Source: Bog-756 sp963829235 (lineage in GTDB: Bacteria > Actinomycetota > Acidimicrobiia > Acidimicrobiales > RAAP-2). From it: a stretch of 64,000 bases of DNA. The translations under genes and the position numbers were made by a program. Location: NCBI GenBank assembly GCA_963829235.1, contig CAWHIF010000003.1, positions 62,001 to 126,000 on the forward strand, read 5' to 3'. The stretch's first letter is position 1, and each line of letters opens with the position of its first letter. This document shows positions 9,294 through 17,285 of this stretch, in pieces. Below the pieces are notes generated by a model. The model was given only the letters and a program-made list of their open reading frames with translations, had not been told where the DNA came from and made no database searches.

Positions 9294-10190
9294 TCAGCAT
9301 TGTGAGCGGCGATACAGTCCCATCACACTTGTTCCGAAAGGAAGACGAACTCGTTTCGCAATGATGCTCTCAATATGAAGGAGTCCGCGCATCGCCCGAT
9401 CGACCGTCGGGCTTGGTGCCAGTTGGCTAGCCGACGCAGCGAGGCTCGCTTCTTGGCTGCGATGTCGGCCCAATTTGTACGGGATCACCCGGATCAACGC
9501 CGCCGGCACCAAGAGTGAAGCGAAGAGGTACTGCGAATCCACCTTGCTGAAGCCGAGCGACGCCATGAAACGGTCCAGATAAGGTCTCCGGTACCGCCGC
9601 TTATGCCCAGCTATTTCGTCTTCATCACTCCAAAGAGCCGGGAATGCAGGCACCGTGAGGACGACCACTCCGTCTGGTTCCAATACGCGATGGACCTCCG
9701 TCAGCAGCTCCGTTGGGTCCTCGATGTGCTCGACCACGTCAAACAGCCCGACGATACGCAGCGAGCTGCCGGGCAGACTCAGCTGAGTGAGGGAGCTGCA
9801 AAAGACTGCCTCAATTCCTTGCCTCGCGATCGCTCGTGCTCCATCGGGAATCGGCTCAACCGCAACGACGTCGTAGTCCGCTCGGACAAGGCGCCGAGAC
9901 ATCGAACCGGCTCCAGCACCGATGTCCCAGATTGACCGTGCGTCGCTGGTGGTTACAAGGGCACGAATTACTGCCTGTGCTCGATGGTCAAACCAGTAGC
10001 TACTGCCACCGTCCAAGCCGAGTGCAGCGAGGCCTCCATCCGGATAGTGAACATCAACTTTGTCACCGATGAAACGCACGCCGTCGATGATTGGTGCCAT
10101 GGCTGCAGCATTCCATCCAAGCCTAGCAAGTCTGGTCAGCTCAGGTGACCCACCAGCCTCTACCTTGTCCACGGCAACTCCCTCATCCAA
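9294..10190 (-). CDS. class I SAM-dependent methyltransferase
   Basis: In this 298-residue protein, motif I is WDIGAGAGSMSRRL and the acidic end of strand 2 is VVAVEPI. LFDVVEHIEDP matches the Ubie/Coq-type post-motif region, and EVHRVLEPDGVVVLTVPA is the motif III area. DEIAGHKRRYRRPYLDRFM is a segment often seen in methyltransferases of polysaccharide clusters. It is predicted to methylate a small metabolite or glycan-linked substrate in the cytoplasm; the target cannot be told. It lies in the leftward set, 140 bp after the metallophosphoesterase stop. That gap holds no gene. Confidence 0.88.
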   Translation of the reverse strand: MDEGVAVDKVEAGGSPELTRLARLGWNAAAMAPIIDGVRFIGDKVDVHYPDGGLAALGLDGGSSYWFDHRAQAVIRALVTTSDARSIWDIGAGAGSMSRRLVRADYDVVAVEPIPDGARAIARQGIEAVFCSSLTQLSLPGSSLRIVGLFDVVEHIEDPTELLTEVHRVLEPDGVVVLTVPAFPALWSDEDEIAGHKRRYRRPYLDRFMASLGFSKVDSQYLFASLLVPAALIRVIPYKLGRHRSQEASLAASASQLAPSPTVDRAMRGLLHIESIIAKRVRLPFGTSVMGLYRRSQC

Positions 10191-10330
10191 TCGCTTAACG
10201 TCCCAAGGCCATCGCTGTCAGGTTAACGGCTACCACTCCGAACAGTTGATCGACGACGGTCAGGGATTGCGGATGCAAATTGCGGATCACCGTTTCGAGA
10301 CCTCCCATGAATTGAGAACCCCACGTGGGT

Positions 10331-11005
10331 TCAGTCCTCCGACCCGAGATGCTTAGTGATCCACCTTCCGGCTCCATGCTCCCTCGCGAGCTCAAGCACC
10401 GGCGCAAAGTCGTAAGGCCGCTCCACCATATCTACCGTCAAGGAGTCTGTATCGACGACTGCAGCGCATGCCAGCCCAGGACGGTGCCGAGATTGACCGA
10501 CGGAACCCGGATTGAGCAGTACCGGCCGATCGTCGCCGTGGTACGTCGGTATGTGAGTCTGGCCGAACGAAATGATGTCGTAGTCGAATTCCGCCAGCCG
10601 AGGTAACAGCGGTGAATCCGGATAGATGTAGTCGGTCGTCGGACGCCAAGGACTACCATGAAATAACAACCAGGTCAGCCCGCCGATGTCGCCACCCCAT
10701 GTCAGCGGCAACTCAGCAAGCCAGTGTCGATTCTCCTGCGTGATCACCGAGGCTGCAAACTCGATTCCGAATTGCACAGCCGGGTTGTTGGGAACGACCA
10801 CCGGCCGGAGAACGAACCTGTCGTGGTTTCCGGCCACGCAGAGGACGTTTCGTTCGCGCATGGCGCAAATGGCTTCATTTACCTGGCAGTAATACCCCAC
10901 CACGTCTCCAACACAAACGATCTGATCCGCATCATCGAGAAGGTCAGCAAGAGCGGTTAGTGCTTCTACATTGGCGTGTACATCGCCGATGACAACGACA
11001 CGCAT
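10331..11005 (-). CDS. metallophosphoesterase, calcineurin-like
   Basis: This 224-residue protein has the complete dimetal phosphoesterase motif set: GDVHANVEAL (D-x-H), CVGDVVGYY (GD-x-x-x), CVAGNHDRF (GNHD), FHGSPW and GQTHIPTY (GH-like), then NPGSVGQSR. It resembles YfcE/diadenosine-tetraphosphatase-like enzymes. ATG at 11005 gives the canonical N-terminus MRVVVIGDVHAN and overlaps the epimerase stop as TGATG; the ORF extends upstream but without homology. A phosphatase translationally coupled to sugar-nucleotide genes suggests removal of phosphate from a sugar or nucleotide intermediate. That is inference. Confidence 0.9.
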   Translation of the reverse strand: MRVVVIGDVHANVEALTALADLLDDADQIVCVGDVVGYYCQVNEAICAMRERNVLCVAGNHDRFVLRPVVVPNNPAVQFGIEFAASVITQENRHWLAELPLTWGGDIGGLTWLLFHGSPWRPTTDYIYPDSPLLPRLAEFDYDIISFGQTHIPTYHGDDRPVLLNPGSVGQSRHRPGLACAAVVDTDSLTVDMVERPYDFAPVLELAREHGAGRWITKHLGSED

Positions 11006-11880
11006 CAGAATTCCGAGGCTAGGGCTCGAATCGAACTCTCGATGCCGTATCTTGGTGAGAAGCCGATGATCGATCGGGCTCGAGCGATTGAAATATCCCA
11101 CACGAGGCCCTCCTCTTTGTCCTCACCGGCGAACGTGATCTCCGACCCAGAGTCGAGTATTTGGATACAGGTCTTTGCCAGATCCACGTTTGAGATTGCT
11201 CGATTTCCACCGATGTTGAGTACCCCCGTAGGCGCTCTGTCCAGGCAAAGATCAACAGCGGCGGCAACATCGCGCACGTCGACAAAGTTCTGCTCCCGGG
11301 TTCCGCGCCCAGTAAGAACCAATGGCACGCCGTTCAGAGCGTTCTTGACAAAGACGCTAACAATTCGTCCCGATGGCGTCCCTGGTCCGATCGGTGCTGT
11401 GATCCGTAGGGACGCGGCCCTCATCCCTTCATCGTGAGCAATGGTAACCAGATGTTCGCCGTACAACTTGGACGCTTGATATGCGAGAAAGGGTCGGGTG
11501 GGGTGGTCCTCAGTAACGGGCAAGTCATAGGGGCGCCCTACCACGGACACCGTACTTATATATACAAACCGTTCCACACCCCATCTACGCGCGACCGCAA
11601 GGACAGCCTGAGTTCCCCAGCAGTTTGTCGCTGAGATTGAAGGGGCATCGGCGTTGTAGTCCAAAGAGGCTGCCGCGTGCACCACAGCGTCGCATGGTTG
11701 TGCCGCGGCGATTACCACATCTACTGCTTTTGGATCAGAGATGTCCGCGACAACGTGTTCACCAGCCACGCTCGGAGTCGGGTGTCGGGATACCCCTACA
11801 ACCTGATGGCCGCTGGCATTCAGCTGCGTTGCGATTGCACGACCAACCTGACCCGTACTGCCGGTGACAAGGACCCTCAT
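11005..11880 (-). CDS. NAD-dependent epimerase/dehydratase
   Basis: This 291-residue extended SDR acts on nucleotide sugars. It opens with the Rossmann motif MRVLVTGSTGQVGRAIA. AAASLDYNADAPS and FVYISTVSVVG give the active-site Ser region and YQASKLYGEHLV the YxxxK pair. SLRITAPIGPGTPSGR and NFVDVRDVAAAVDLCL are the usual substrate-domain motifs. It overlaps the ATP-grasp gene by 4 bases upstream and touches the phosphoesterase start downstream, so the three are translationally coupled. Type of reaction (epimerase, 4-reductase or dehydratase) is not decidable from the sequence. Confidence 0.9.
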   Translation of the reverse strand: MRVLVTGSTGQVGRAIATQLNASGHQVVGVSRHPTPSVAGEHVVADISDPKAVDVVIAAAQPCDAVVHAAASLDYNADAPSISATNCWGTQAVLAVARRWGVERFVYISTVSVVGRPYDLPVTEDHPTRPFLAYQASKLYGEHLVTIAHDEGMRAASLRITAPIGPGTPSGRIVSVFVKNALNGVPLVLTGRGTREQNFVDVRDVAAAVDLCLDRAPTGVLNIGGNRAISNVDLAKTCIQILDSGSEITFAGEDKEEGLVWDISIARARSIIGFSPRYGIESSIRALASEF

Positions 11881-12950
11881 CGAGATAATTGCCAGCCATC
11901 AAATGAGTCGATGGAGTCGACGGGATTATCCAAAACACCAGCACCTTCGAGGGCACCCATCGTCTTTGGATCCGGATAGATCTCGCGCCACAGCCTGAGT
12001 GCTTGACCAGATTTGACCTCAGGAAGATCGCGGGCTGTTTCGCCGAGCACATAGTGCCGGAGTGTGGCCTCCACATCGTTGAATCCAAGTCGGGCACGCA
12101 TCGGTGTCGTTCCCGAGAACCGCACGTTGATCTCAAAGCACACTGGGCGGTCGCCTACCAGACGCATTTGGACATTGCACGGGCCGACCGGCTTGAGTTC
12201 GCTCGCGATGCGTATGGCTTCATCCCGGACAGAAGGCAACGGGTCGACTGAGATGGCCGTTGTCGTACCAGCAGTCAGCCTTCGCCGCATGACGATGCAG
12301 CCGCGTACTCGTCCAACGTTGTCGCTCCAACATGACGCCGTAAATTCCGCGTCGGGGGAGCCAAGGTATTCCTGGACCATGTAATCGGGAGTTCGGACAA
12401 ATCTTTGAAGCTCGGCATCGTTGTCGATGACGGTGATCCCATAGCTACCTTTACCCCGTCGAGGCTTGGCAATCAGCGGAAATCCACATTCCGCGGCGAG
12501 GCGGCGGATCTCTTCAATATCCTCGGTGCGGGCACAGCGCCCGAACCCGAAGCCGCGCTCCTTTAGCCACTTGGAGGTCGCCACTTTATCGTCGCCCACC
12601 GCAAGCACGGCGGGAGAGCTCACGATGAATTTAGCCGCAGCTGCCGCTTCCAGATCCTCATGTCCTGCAAGAACCTCGAGGATTGGCTCCACTCCGGTAA
12701 GAACGGCGTCGACATCTTCCGCTCGGCAGGTGTCTACCAGCCAATCCAAGAACATGGGGTCCGCTGCGGGTGGTGAGATCAGAGCCCGATCAGCGCCGTA
12801 CAGACCAGCCGATTCGGGGCTCACACAGGCTCCGACAACTCTGATCGGCAACGAACTCAGGCGTAGCGCCTTCAGAATGCCCTGGCTGACATTGCCCCCC
12901 AAGCCGAGCACGAGGACCGTCAGGTCATCCATGGTAGCTCTTTTTAGCAT
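11877..12950 (-). CDS. ATP-grasp ligase, carbamoyl-phosphate-synthase-like
   Basis: In this 357-residue protein the N-terminal Rossmann-like part (VLVLGLGGNVSQGILKALR) is followed by an ATP-grasp domain: FPLIAKPRRGKGSYGITVI for nucleotide binding, MVQEYLGSPDAEFTASCW, and the metal-binding end CNVQMRLVGDRPVCFEINVR. ATP-grasp enzymes join a carboxylate to an amine or similar group through an acyl phosphate. Stand-alone CarB-like versions occur in capsule and surface-glycan clusters, where they may attach an amino acid or acid to an amino sugar. The adjacent aminotransferase would supply an amine. The substrate is not known. It overlaps the epimerase by 4 bases and follows the aminotransferase by 24 bases. 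MDDLTVLVLG, six codons inside, is an alternative start. Confidence 0.88.
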   Translation of the reverse strand: MLKRATMDDLTVLVLGLGGNVSQGILKALRLSSLPIRVVGACVSPESAGLYGADRALISPPAADPMFLDWLVDTCRAEDVDAVLTGVEPILEVLAGHEDLEAAAAAKFIVSSPAVLAVGDDKVATSKWLKERGFGFGRCARTEDIEEIRRLAAECGFPLIAKPRRGKGSYGITVIDNDAELQRFVRTPDYMVQEYLGSPDAEFTASCWSDNVGRVRGCIVMRRRLTAGTTTAISVDPLPSVRDEAIRIASELKPVGPCNVQMRLVGDRPVCFEINVRFSGTTPMRARLGFNDVEATLRHYVLGETARDLPEVKSGQALRLWREIYPDPKTMGALEGAGVLDNPVDSIDSFDGWQLSR

Positions 12951-12974
12951 GTCGGGCTGCTGAGCCCCGGATGG

Positions 12975-14156
12975 CTAGACCTCCACATTCCGCACTGCGG
13001 CGATCACTTCCGCCTGCTGATCGGGGGTTAATCCGGTGAAAAACGGTAGACGTAGGAGACGGTCACACACGTCTTCCGTTACGGGACAATCACCCGCCGA
13101 GTACCCAAGGCCACGCCCCATGCGCGAAAGATGCAGAGGCAGGTAGTGAAACACCGCCAGGATTCCATGCCGTTTCAGATGGTCGATCACGCTCTGGCGC
13201 CCATCGAGCGATGGCATAAGCATGTAATACATGTGGAACGCCTGCTGCCGACCGGCGGGCACTTGAGGCGTGGCGACGCCGTTCGCAGCTGCCCAGTCAG
13301 CGAGTCCGTCTTCGTACCGATGCCAGATCGCCTCCCTTTTCGACTGAATGGTCGACCCGGCCTCCAGCTGAGCAAGAAGATGCGCGGCCAGGATCTCTGC
13401 TGGGAGGAAGCTCGACCCCACATCGACCCAGCCGTACTTGTCAACTTGACCGCGAGAGAAGCGCGACCGATCAGTTCCCTTCTCTCGGATTATTTCAGCG
13501 CGCTCCGTCAGCGACTCGTCATTAACGATGAGAGCCCCGCCCTCGCCGCAAGAAAAGTTCTTCGTCTCGTGAAAGCTGAGAGTCGCCAGCGATCCGAAAG
13601 ACCCGAGTGGGCTTCCTCCGTACGTGCCGCCAAGCCCGTGCGCGTTATCTTCAATGACCATGATCCCACGAGCACGGGCCATTGCGAGTATCTCTCGCAT
13701 CTCGCAGCCGACCCCGGCGTAGTGAACGACGACGATGGCCCGAGTCTTGTCGCTTATGGCATTCGCGATGCACTGAGGGTCGATATTCAGTGTCTGCGGA
13801 TCCACATCGACAAATATCGGCCTCGCTCCATGGATCAGAAATGCGTTTGCCGTCGATACAAAGGTGAAACTAGGTACAATCACTTCATCACCAGGCTGAA
13901 GATTCAGCATGAGAGCGCACATTTCTAGAGCGTCCGTGCATGATGTCGTGAGGAGCGCGTGGTGCTGGCCAAAATCATCTCGCAGAACGTCCTGACAGCG
14001 ACGCGTGAACGGACCATCGCCGGAAAGATGACCGGACCGTATGACCTCTGCGATGTACTCAAGCTCGTGGCCCGATTGCCATGGCCAGTTGAAGGGAATT
14101 GGATAGCTGGACGTTTCCGGAACAGCGTTGAGAAGGTCGTTTGAAAGGTCCGTCAC
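12975..14156 (-). CDS. wecE: DegT/DnrJ/EryC1 sugar aminotransferase, WecE-like
   Basis: This 393-residue PLP enzyme resembles dTDP-4-amino-4,6-dideoxy-galactose transaminase. Visible features are the substrate loop RSGHLSGDGPFTRRC, TTSCTDALEMCALML, GDEVIVPSFTFVSTANAFL, the PLP-pocket Asp/His region IEDNAHGLGGTY and the Schiff-base Lys in SFHETKNFSCGEGGAL. The HETKN form is typical of WecE/RffA. It probably puts an amino group on a dTDP-4-keto-6-deoxyhexose to give a 4-amino sugar for the surface glycan. The dTDP-glucose pathway genes are not in the window. It overlaps the upstream GT2 by 4 bases. Confidence 0.9.
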   Translation of the reverse strand: MTDLSNDLLNAVPETSSYPIPFNWPWQSGHELEYIAEVIRSGHLSGDGPFTRRCQDVLRDDFGQHHALLTTSCTDALEMCALMLNLQPGDEVIVPSFTFVSTANAFLIHGARPIFVDVDPQTLNIDPQCIANAISDKTRAIVVVHYAGVGCEMREILAMARARGIMVIEDNAHGLGGTYGGSPLGSFGSLATLSFHETKNFSCGEGGALIVNDESLTERAEIIREKGTDRSRFSRGQVDKYGWVDVGSSFLPAEILAAHLLAQLEAGSTIQSKREAIWHRYEDGLADWAAANGVATPQVPAGRQQAFHMYYMLMPSLDGRQSVIDHLKRHGILAVFHYLPLHLSRMGRGLGYSAGDCPVTEDVCDRLLRLPFFTGLTPDQQAEVIAAVRNVEV

Positions 14157-15172
14157 GGCTGACGCTTCCGATCGCCAGTTGCTCGTCCAACGAGATAGGA
14201 CGGCCTTTGCATCATTCGGTCGAACATGCGCGCCAGATACTCGCCAATGATACCTATCGTAAAGAGCTGCGCACCGGTGAACACAGCGATGATCGAAGCG
14301 AGAAAGGCAAATCCGGGAACGACTCCACCTGTTTCGAAGTAGCTGACGAGAACGTAAGCCAGTACACCCATTCCTATGAGCGTGAAGGCAAAACCGATAA
14401 AGCTAGCCAGCCGGAGGGGTTGAGTACTGAATCCTGTCAACATGTTGAGCGCGTGACGGGCCAGCTGACGGAAAGTGTAGTTCGAATGTCCGACGACTCT
14501 TTTGTCGTGGTGGACACTAACCGATTGAAACCGCGTCGTTGACCAACTCAATAGGACGTCGATGCTGATGGTTGGCCCACCGGCATCAGAAAACCCATCG
14601 CGAAGCATGGTGCGGAACGCGCGGAACGCGCTGACCTTAGTGGCGACTTCAGCTCCCATCACGCCCTTGAGTATCTGTTTCGTAACCCGTGACGAGAGCC
14701 TACGGGCAATGCCGTGACCCGCTCCACGAGGAGCCCCATAAACGACGTCAGTGTCTGAGGTCAAACCGGCAAGAAGTGTAGGAATCTCCTCTGGGGGATT
14801 TTGGAGATCGTCGTCTATCGTGACAACCACTTCGTATCGGGCGGATCGTACCCCTGCCAAAACGGCATTATGCTGTCCGTAGTTTCGAGTCAGTCCGAGC
14901 CCGCGACACTCATTTCGGTTCTTTGCGAGATTGGTGATCGCATCCCAGCTCGTGTCTTTGCTTCCGTCATCCACGAGAATAATCTCGTAGGTCCTGGAAC
15001 ATGTCGATAGGACCGTAGACAACCGCTCGACCAAGGGCTCCAGCGTCTGTGCGCTGTTGTAAACCGGCACGACCACGCTGATAGAAGGGAGTGGACTCGG
15101 GTCCGCATGGGCACCCCCTCTCGCCGGAGTTCCGAACGACTCTTCAACTGGCCGACCGATCGCCTTTGACAT
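14153..15172 (-). CDS. GT2 glycosyltransferase, GtrB/DPM1-like, two C-terminal membrane helices
   Basis: This GT-A fold transferase has SISVVVPVYNSAQTLEPL, the nucleotide-binding EIILVDDGSKDTSWD, LGLTRNYGQHNAVLAG, the DxD-like motif VVTIDDDLQNPPEEI, and two C-terminal hydrophobic helices (LASFIGFAFTLIGMGVLAYV and the next segment) ending GIIGEYLARMFDR. This is the layout of GtrB, ArnC and dolichol-phosphate-sugar synthases, which load a sugar onto undecaprenyl phosphate at the inner membrane face. The ORF extends to 15358, but ATG at 15172 is chosen because the 62 preceding residues are not family-like. It is coupled to the aminotransferase, so the charged sugar may be the 4-amino sugar; GtrA at 8207 may flip it. 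Confidence 0.88.
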   Translation of the reverse strand: MSKAIGRPVEESFGTPARGGAHADPSPLPSISVVVPVYNSAQTLEPLVERLSTVLSTCSRTYEIILVDDGSKDTSWDAITNLAKNRNECRGLGLTRNYGQHNAVLAGVRSARYEVVVTIDDDLQNPPEEIPTLLAGLTSDTDVVYGAPRGAGHGIARRLSSRVTKQILKGVMGAEVATKVSAFRAFRTMLRDGFSDAGGPTISIDVLLSWSTTRFQSVSVHHDKRVVGHSNYTFRQLARHALNMLTGFSTQPLRLASFIGFAFTLIGMGVLAYVLVSYFETGGVVPGFAFLASIIAVFTGAQLFTIGIIGEYLARMFDRMMQRPSYLVGRATGDRKRQP

Positions 15173-15389
15173 CTTCCCAAAAGGATAGACGCTATGGGGG
15201 TGCAATAAGCATTGCACTTGGTTGAGCCAGTGGCGGCGGGGCCAATGTCGGATGTCCGTTCCTTCGCCGGTCACAATGGCGCCCCGGCGGAACGGCTCCA
15301 ACGAGTCGATGCTCTCCTTCGCTTGACGACACAGAGGGCCGCGAAAGGAGTCCGTCACAAGTTGCGGGCCGACTCGGATGATTAGTCCC

Positions 15390-16799
15390 TCAAACGTCGG
15401 TGTCCGCGCCCACAGGCGCGGGCAACTGAGACTCCCCGGCGACCGGTTCAGGTTGAAGTGAGGTTGCCTTCAAGGCACGATGGGTTCTGCGACGGGATCG
15501 GGCCAAGCTAATCGCAAGGGCCAACACCACGCCGCTGTTGGTTATCGGGGACAACAATTGGCTTACGTTTGTTGAAGCGCCGAATCTTCCATGGACGATA
15601 CCGAACCACGGCGCCGATCCGAGAACGAGCAGCGCCACGCAGAGAATGAGAATGGGCCGAGGCACCCCGGATTCGTTCCCGTCACCCGACTGCGACGAGA
15701 GCACTCGCAAGAGAAGGCAGAGTTCAATGACCATGTTCATCTCAACATAGGGACTGCTCGCAGCGGGAACCAGCTGAATCATCGCCAAGGCAGCTACAAG
15801 CCCGTATTCGAACGGACTCTTGGCCCACCAGATGATCAACAGGCCGGCGCATGCGATGAGCAGGCCGGGTATCTGGATGTAGCCAGGATGGTGTTTGACA
15901 ATCTTCAGAAAGGTCGGCATACCCCAGAACAAGTACAGAGGTTTGAACACGGCAGCGGCGGCTGAAACACGACCCAGAACCCATCCAGGACCAATGCCCA
16001 CTCCACCGTTTCCGGCAAACGTGAGGTTATTGCTCACGAAACCCTTGATGTTCCCAAAAAAGCTTCCACTGAAAAACGCGAACCCGACGGCGTACAACAC
16101 CGCCGTGAGTCCCGCCACTAGCCCGATGTCGCGCCAGCGCTTCTGACGTACGAGTACAAGTATCAGCAGTACAACATAGAACTTGATGGCGAGCGCGCAC
16201 GCGAGGGTGACAATCATCAGAATTGGACGGTTCTCCAGCAATCCAACTGCGAACCATACGCAGAGCGCGGCCAGGAGGATCTGGAGGTTCCCTCGATCGA
16301 GGCAAAAGAGAACGCCCGCAGAAAATAACAGCAGGATGGCCAAAAGCCGAGCGCTGAGCGAAGGTCCTAGCAATCGTGCTAGGCCCCAAAGGAATGCGAG
16401 AAGGGATGCGATCAGGAACACGAAGACTGATCCTGGCCATCCGAAAATACCGTGCAAGACCCCAACAACAGCAATGCCCGCAGGACCGTAAGCCGCTGGT
16501 ACCGTGTACCCGGAGCTAAATGGGGAGATATGACCCGCCGCTTCCCCAACGATTATCTCGAAGTCGCCGAAGTAATGGACGCCCAGAGCAGGACTGAAGT
16601 GGGTTCCAATCGGAACCCACGAGGGGTCGCGTGCCATAAATGAAATCTGGGAGAGGAGGGATTCGTTGAAATAGTATTGAAGGATCCACCCTAAAGCAAG
16701 ATTCACCCCCAACAAGACCAGAGCCACTATGGCAACCTTCAAATAAAGGTCATCCCTCCTCCGCACAATTTCGTCTTGATCCGCCTCGGGCTGTTGCAT
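15390..16799 (-). CDS. GT87/DUF2029-type polytopic glycosyltransferase
   Basis: This 469-residue integral membrane protein has about eleven hydrophobic helices. The segment CLDRGNLQILLAALCVWFAV carries the RGN motif seen after the first large loop in DUF2029/GT87 transferases, followed by ALAIKFYVVLLILVLVRQKRWRD. The first extracytoplasmic loop (ISFMARDPSWVPIGTHF) would hold the acceptor site. Such GT-C enzymes use polyprenyl-phosphate sugars outside the membrane, fitting a product made by the next-downstream GT2. The tail after residue 430 is hydrophilic. It is the first gene of the leftward set; its promoter should lie in 16800-17330. The 217 bp to the GT2 start hold no gene. Confidence 0.82.
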   Translation of the reverse strand: MQQPEADQDEIVRRRDDLYLKVAIVALVLLGVNLALGWILQYYFNESLLSQISFMARDPSWVPIGTHFSPALGVHYFGDFEIIVGEAAGHISPFSSGYTVPAAYGPAGIAVVGVLHGIFGWPGSVFVFLIASLLAFLWGLARLLGPSLSARLLAILLLFSAGVLFCLDRGNLQILLAALCVWFAVGLLENRPILMIVTLACALAIKFYVVLLILVLVRQKRWRDIGLVAGLTAVLYAVGFAFFSGSFFGNIKGFVSNNLTFAGNGGVGIGPGWVLGRVSAAAAVFKPLYLFWGMPTFLKIVKHHPGYIQIPGLLIACAGLLIIWWAKSPFEYGLVAALAMIQLVPAASSPYVEMNMVIELCLLLRVLSSQSGDGNESGVPRPILILCVALLVLGSAPWFGIVHGRFGASTNVSQLLSPITNSGVVLALAISLARSRRRTHRALKATSLQPEPVAGESQLPAPVGADTDV

Positions 16800-17285
16800 C
16801 GGCGCGCATACCCCCCTTGCTATTCAGCGCTCATTCATGAGGCGGAACCGTTCCGCCGAAGAACATCCTGGCCAAAATGACGTTGCCAAACACAAAGATT
16901 GCGGCTCTTGCCGTTTAGATGGTAATCGCGACCTCGGACTGGTCGCAACGGTTTCTGACGCAAGCGGCCGTGCCTGCCGATGGACCAGACGTCCCCATGA
17001 CAACCAGCTGCTTTCGATCGCAACGGTCGGTGACCCAGCCACCCAAGACTGCCATCGACCCCGCTCTACGACGACCGACTCAGCAGGTCGAGGGCGATGC
17101 CCGGGGCGAACTCAGCCAGGCTACGAATACCGAACACCGGTCGATGTTTCCCCAGCAGTTGGCCGATGCTTGCCACCACAACTGGGAACGTTCGACCGGC
17201 AACCGCCGGACCATCGGCCACACACTATTCGACGTCCGATGACTGGCTCCTCAGATCTGAGCGGGATGTAGGAAGCCCTGAACGG
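16800..17285. other. intergenic region, about 490 bp, possible decayed transporter fragment
   Basis: It lies between two minus-strand genes. On the minus strand around 16990-17055 a short frame reads SMAVLGGWVTDRCDRKQL, which resembles the loop 2-3 motif of major facilitator transporters but is bounded by stops. A second 51-residue frame lies just upstream. Neither is a gene as it stands. The right end touches the duplicated acyltransferase block. A promoter for the leftward glycan genes is expected here but none could be assigned. Confidence 0.35.
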
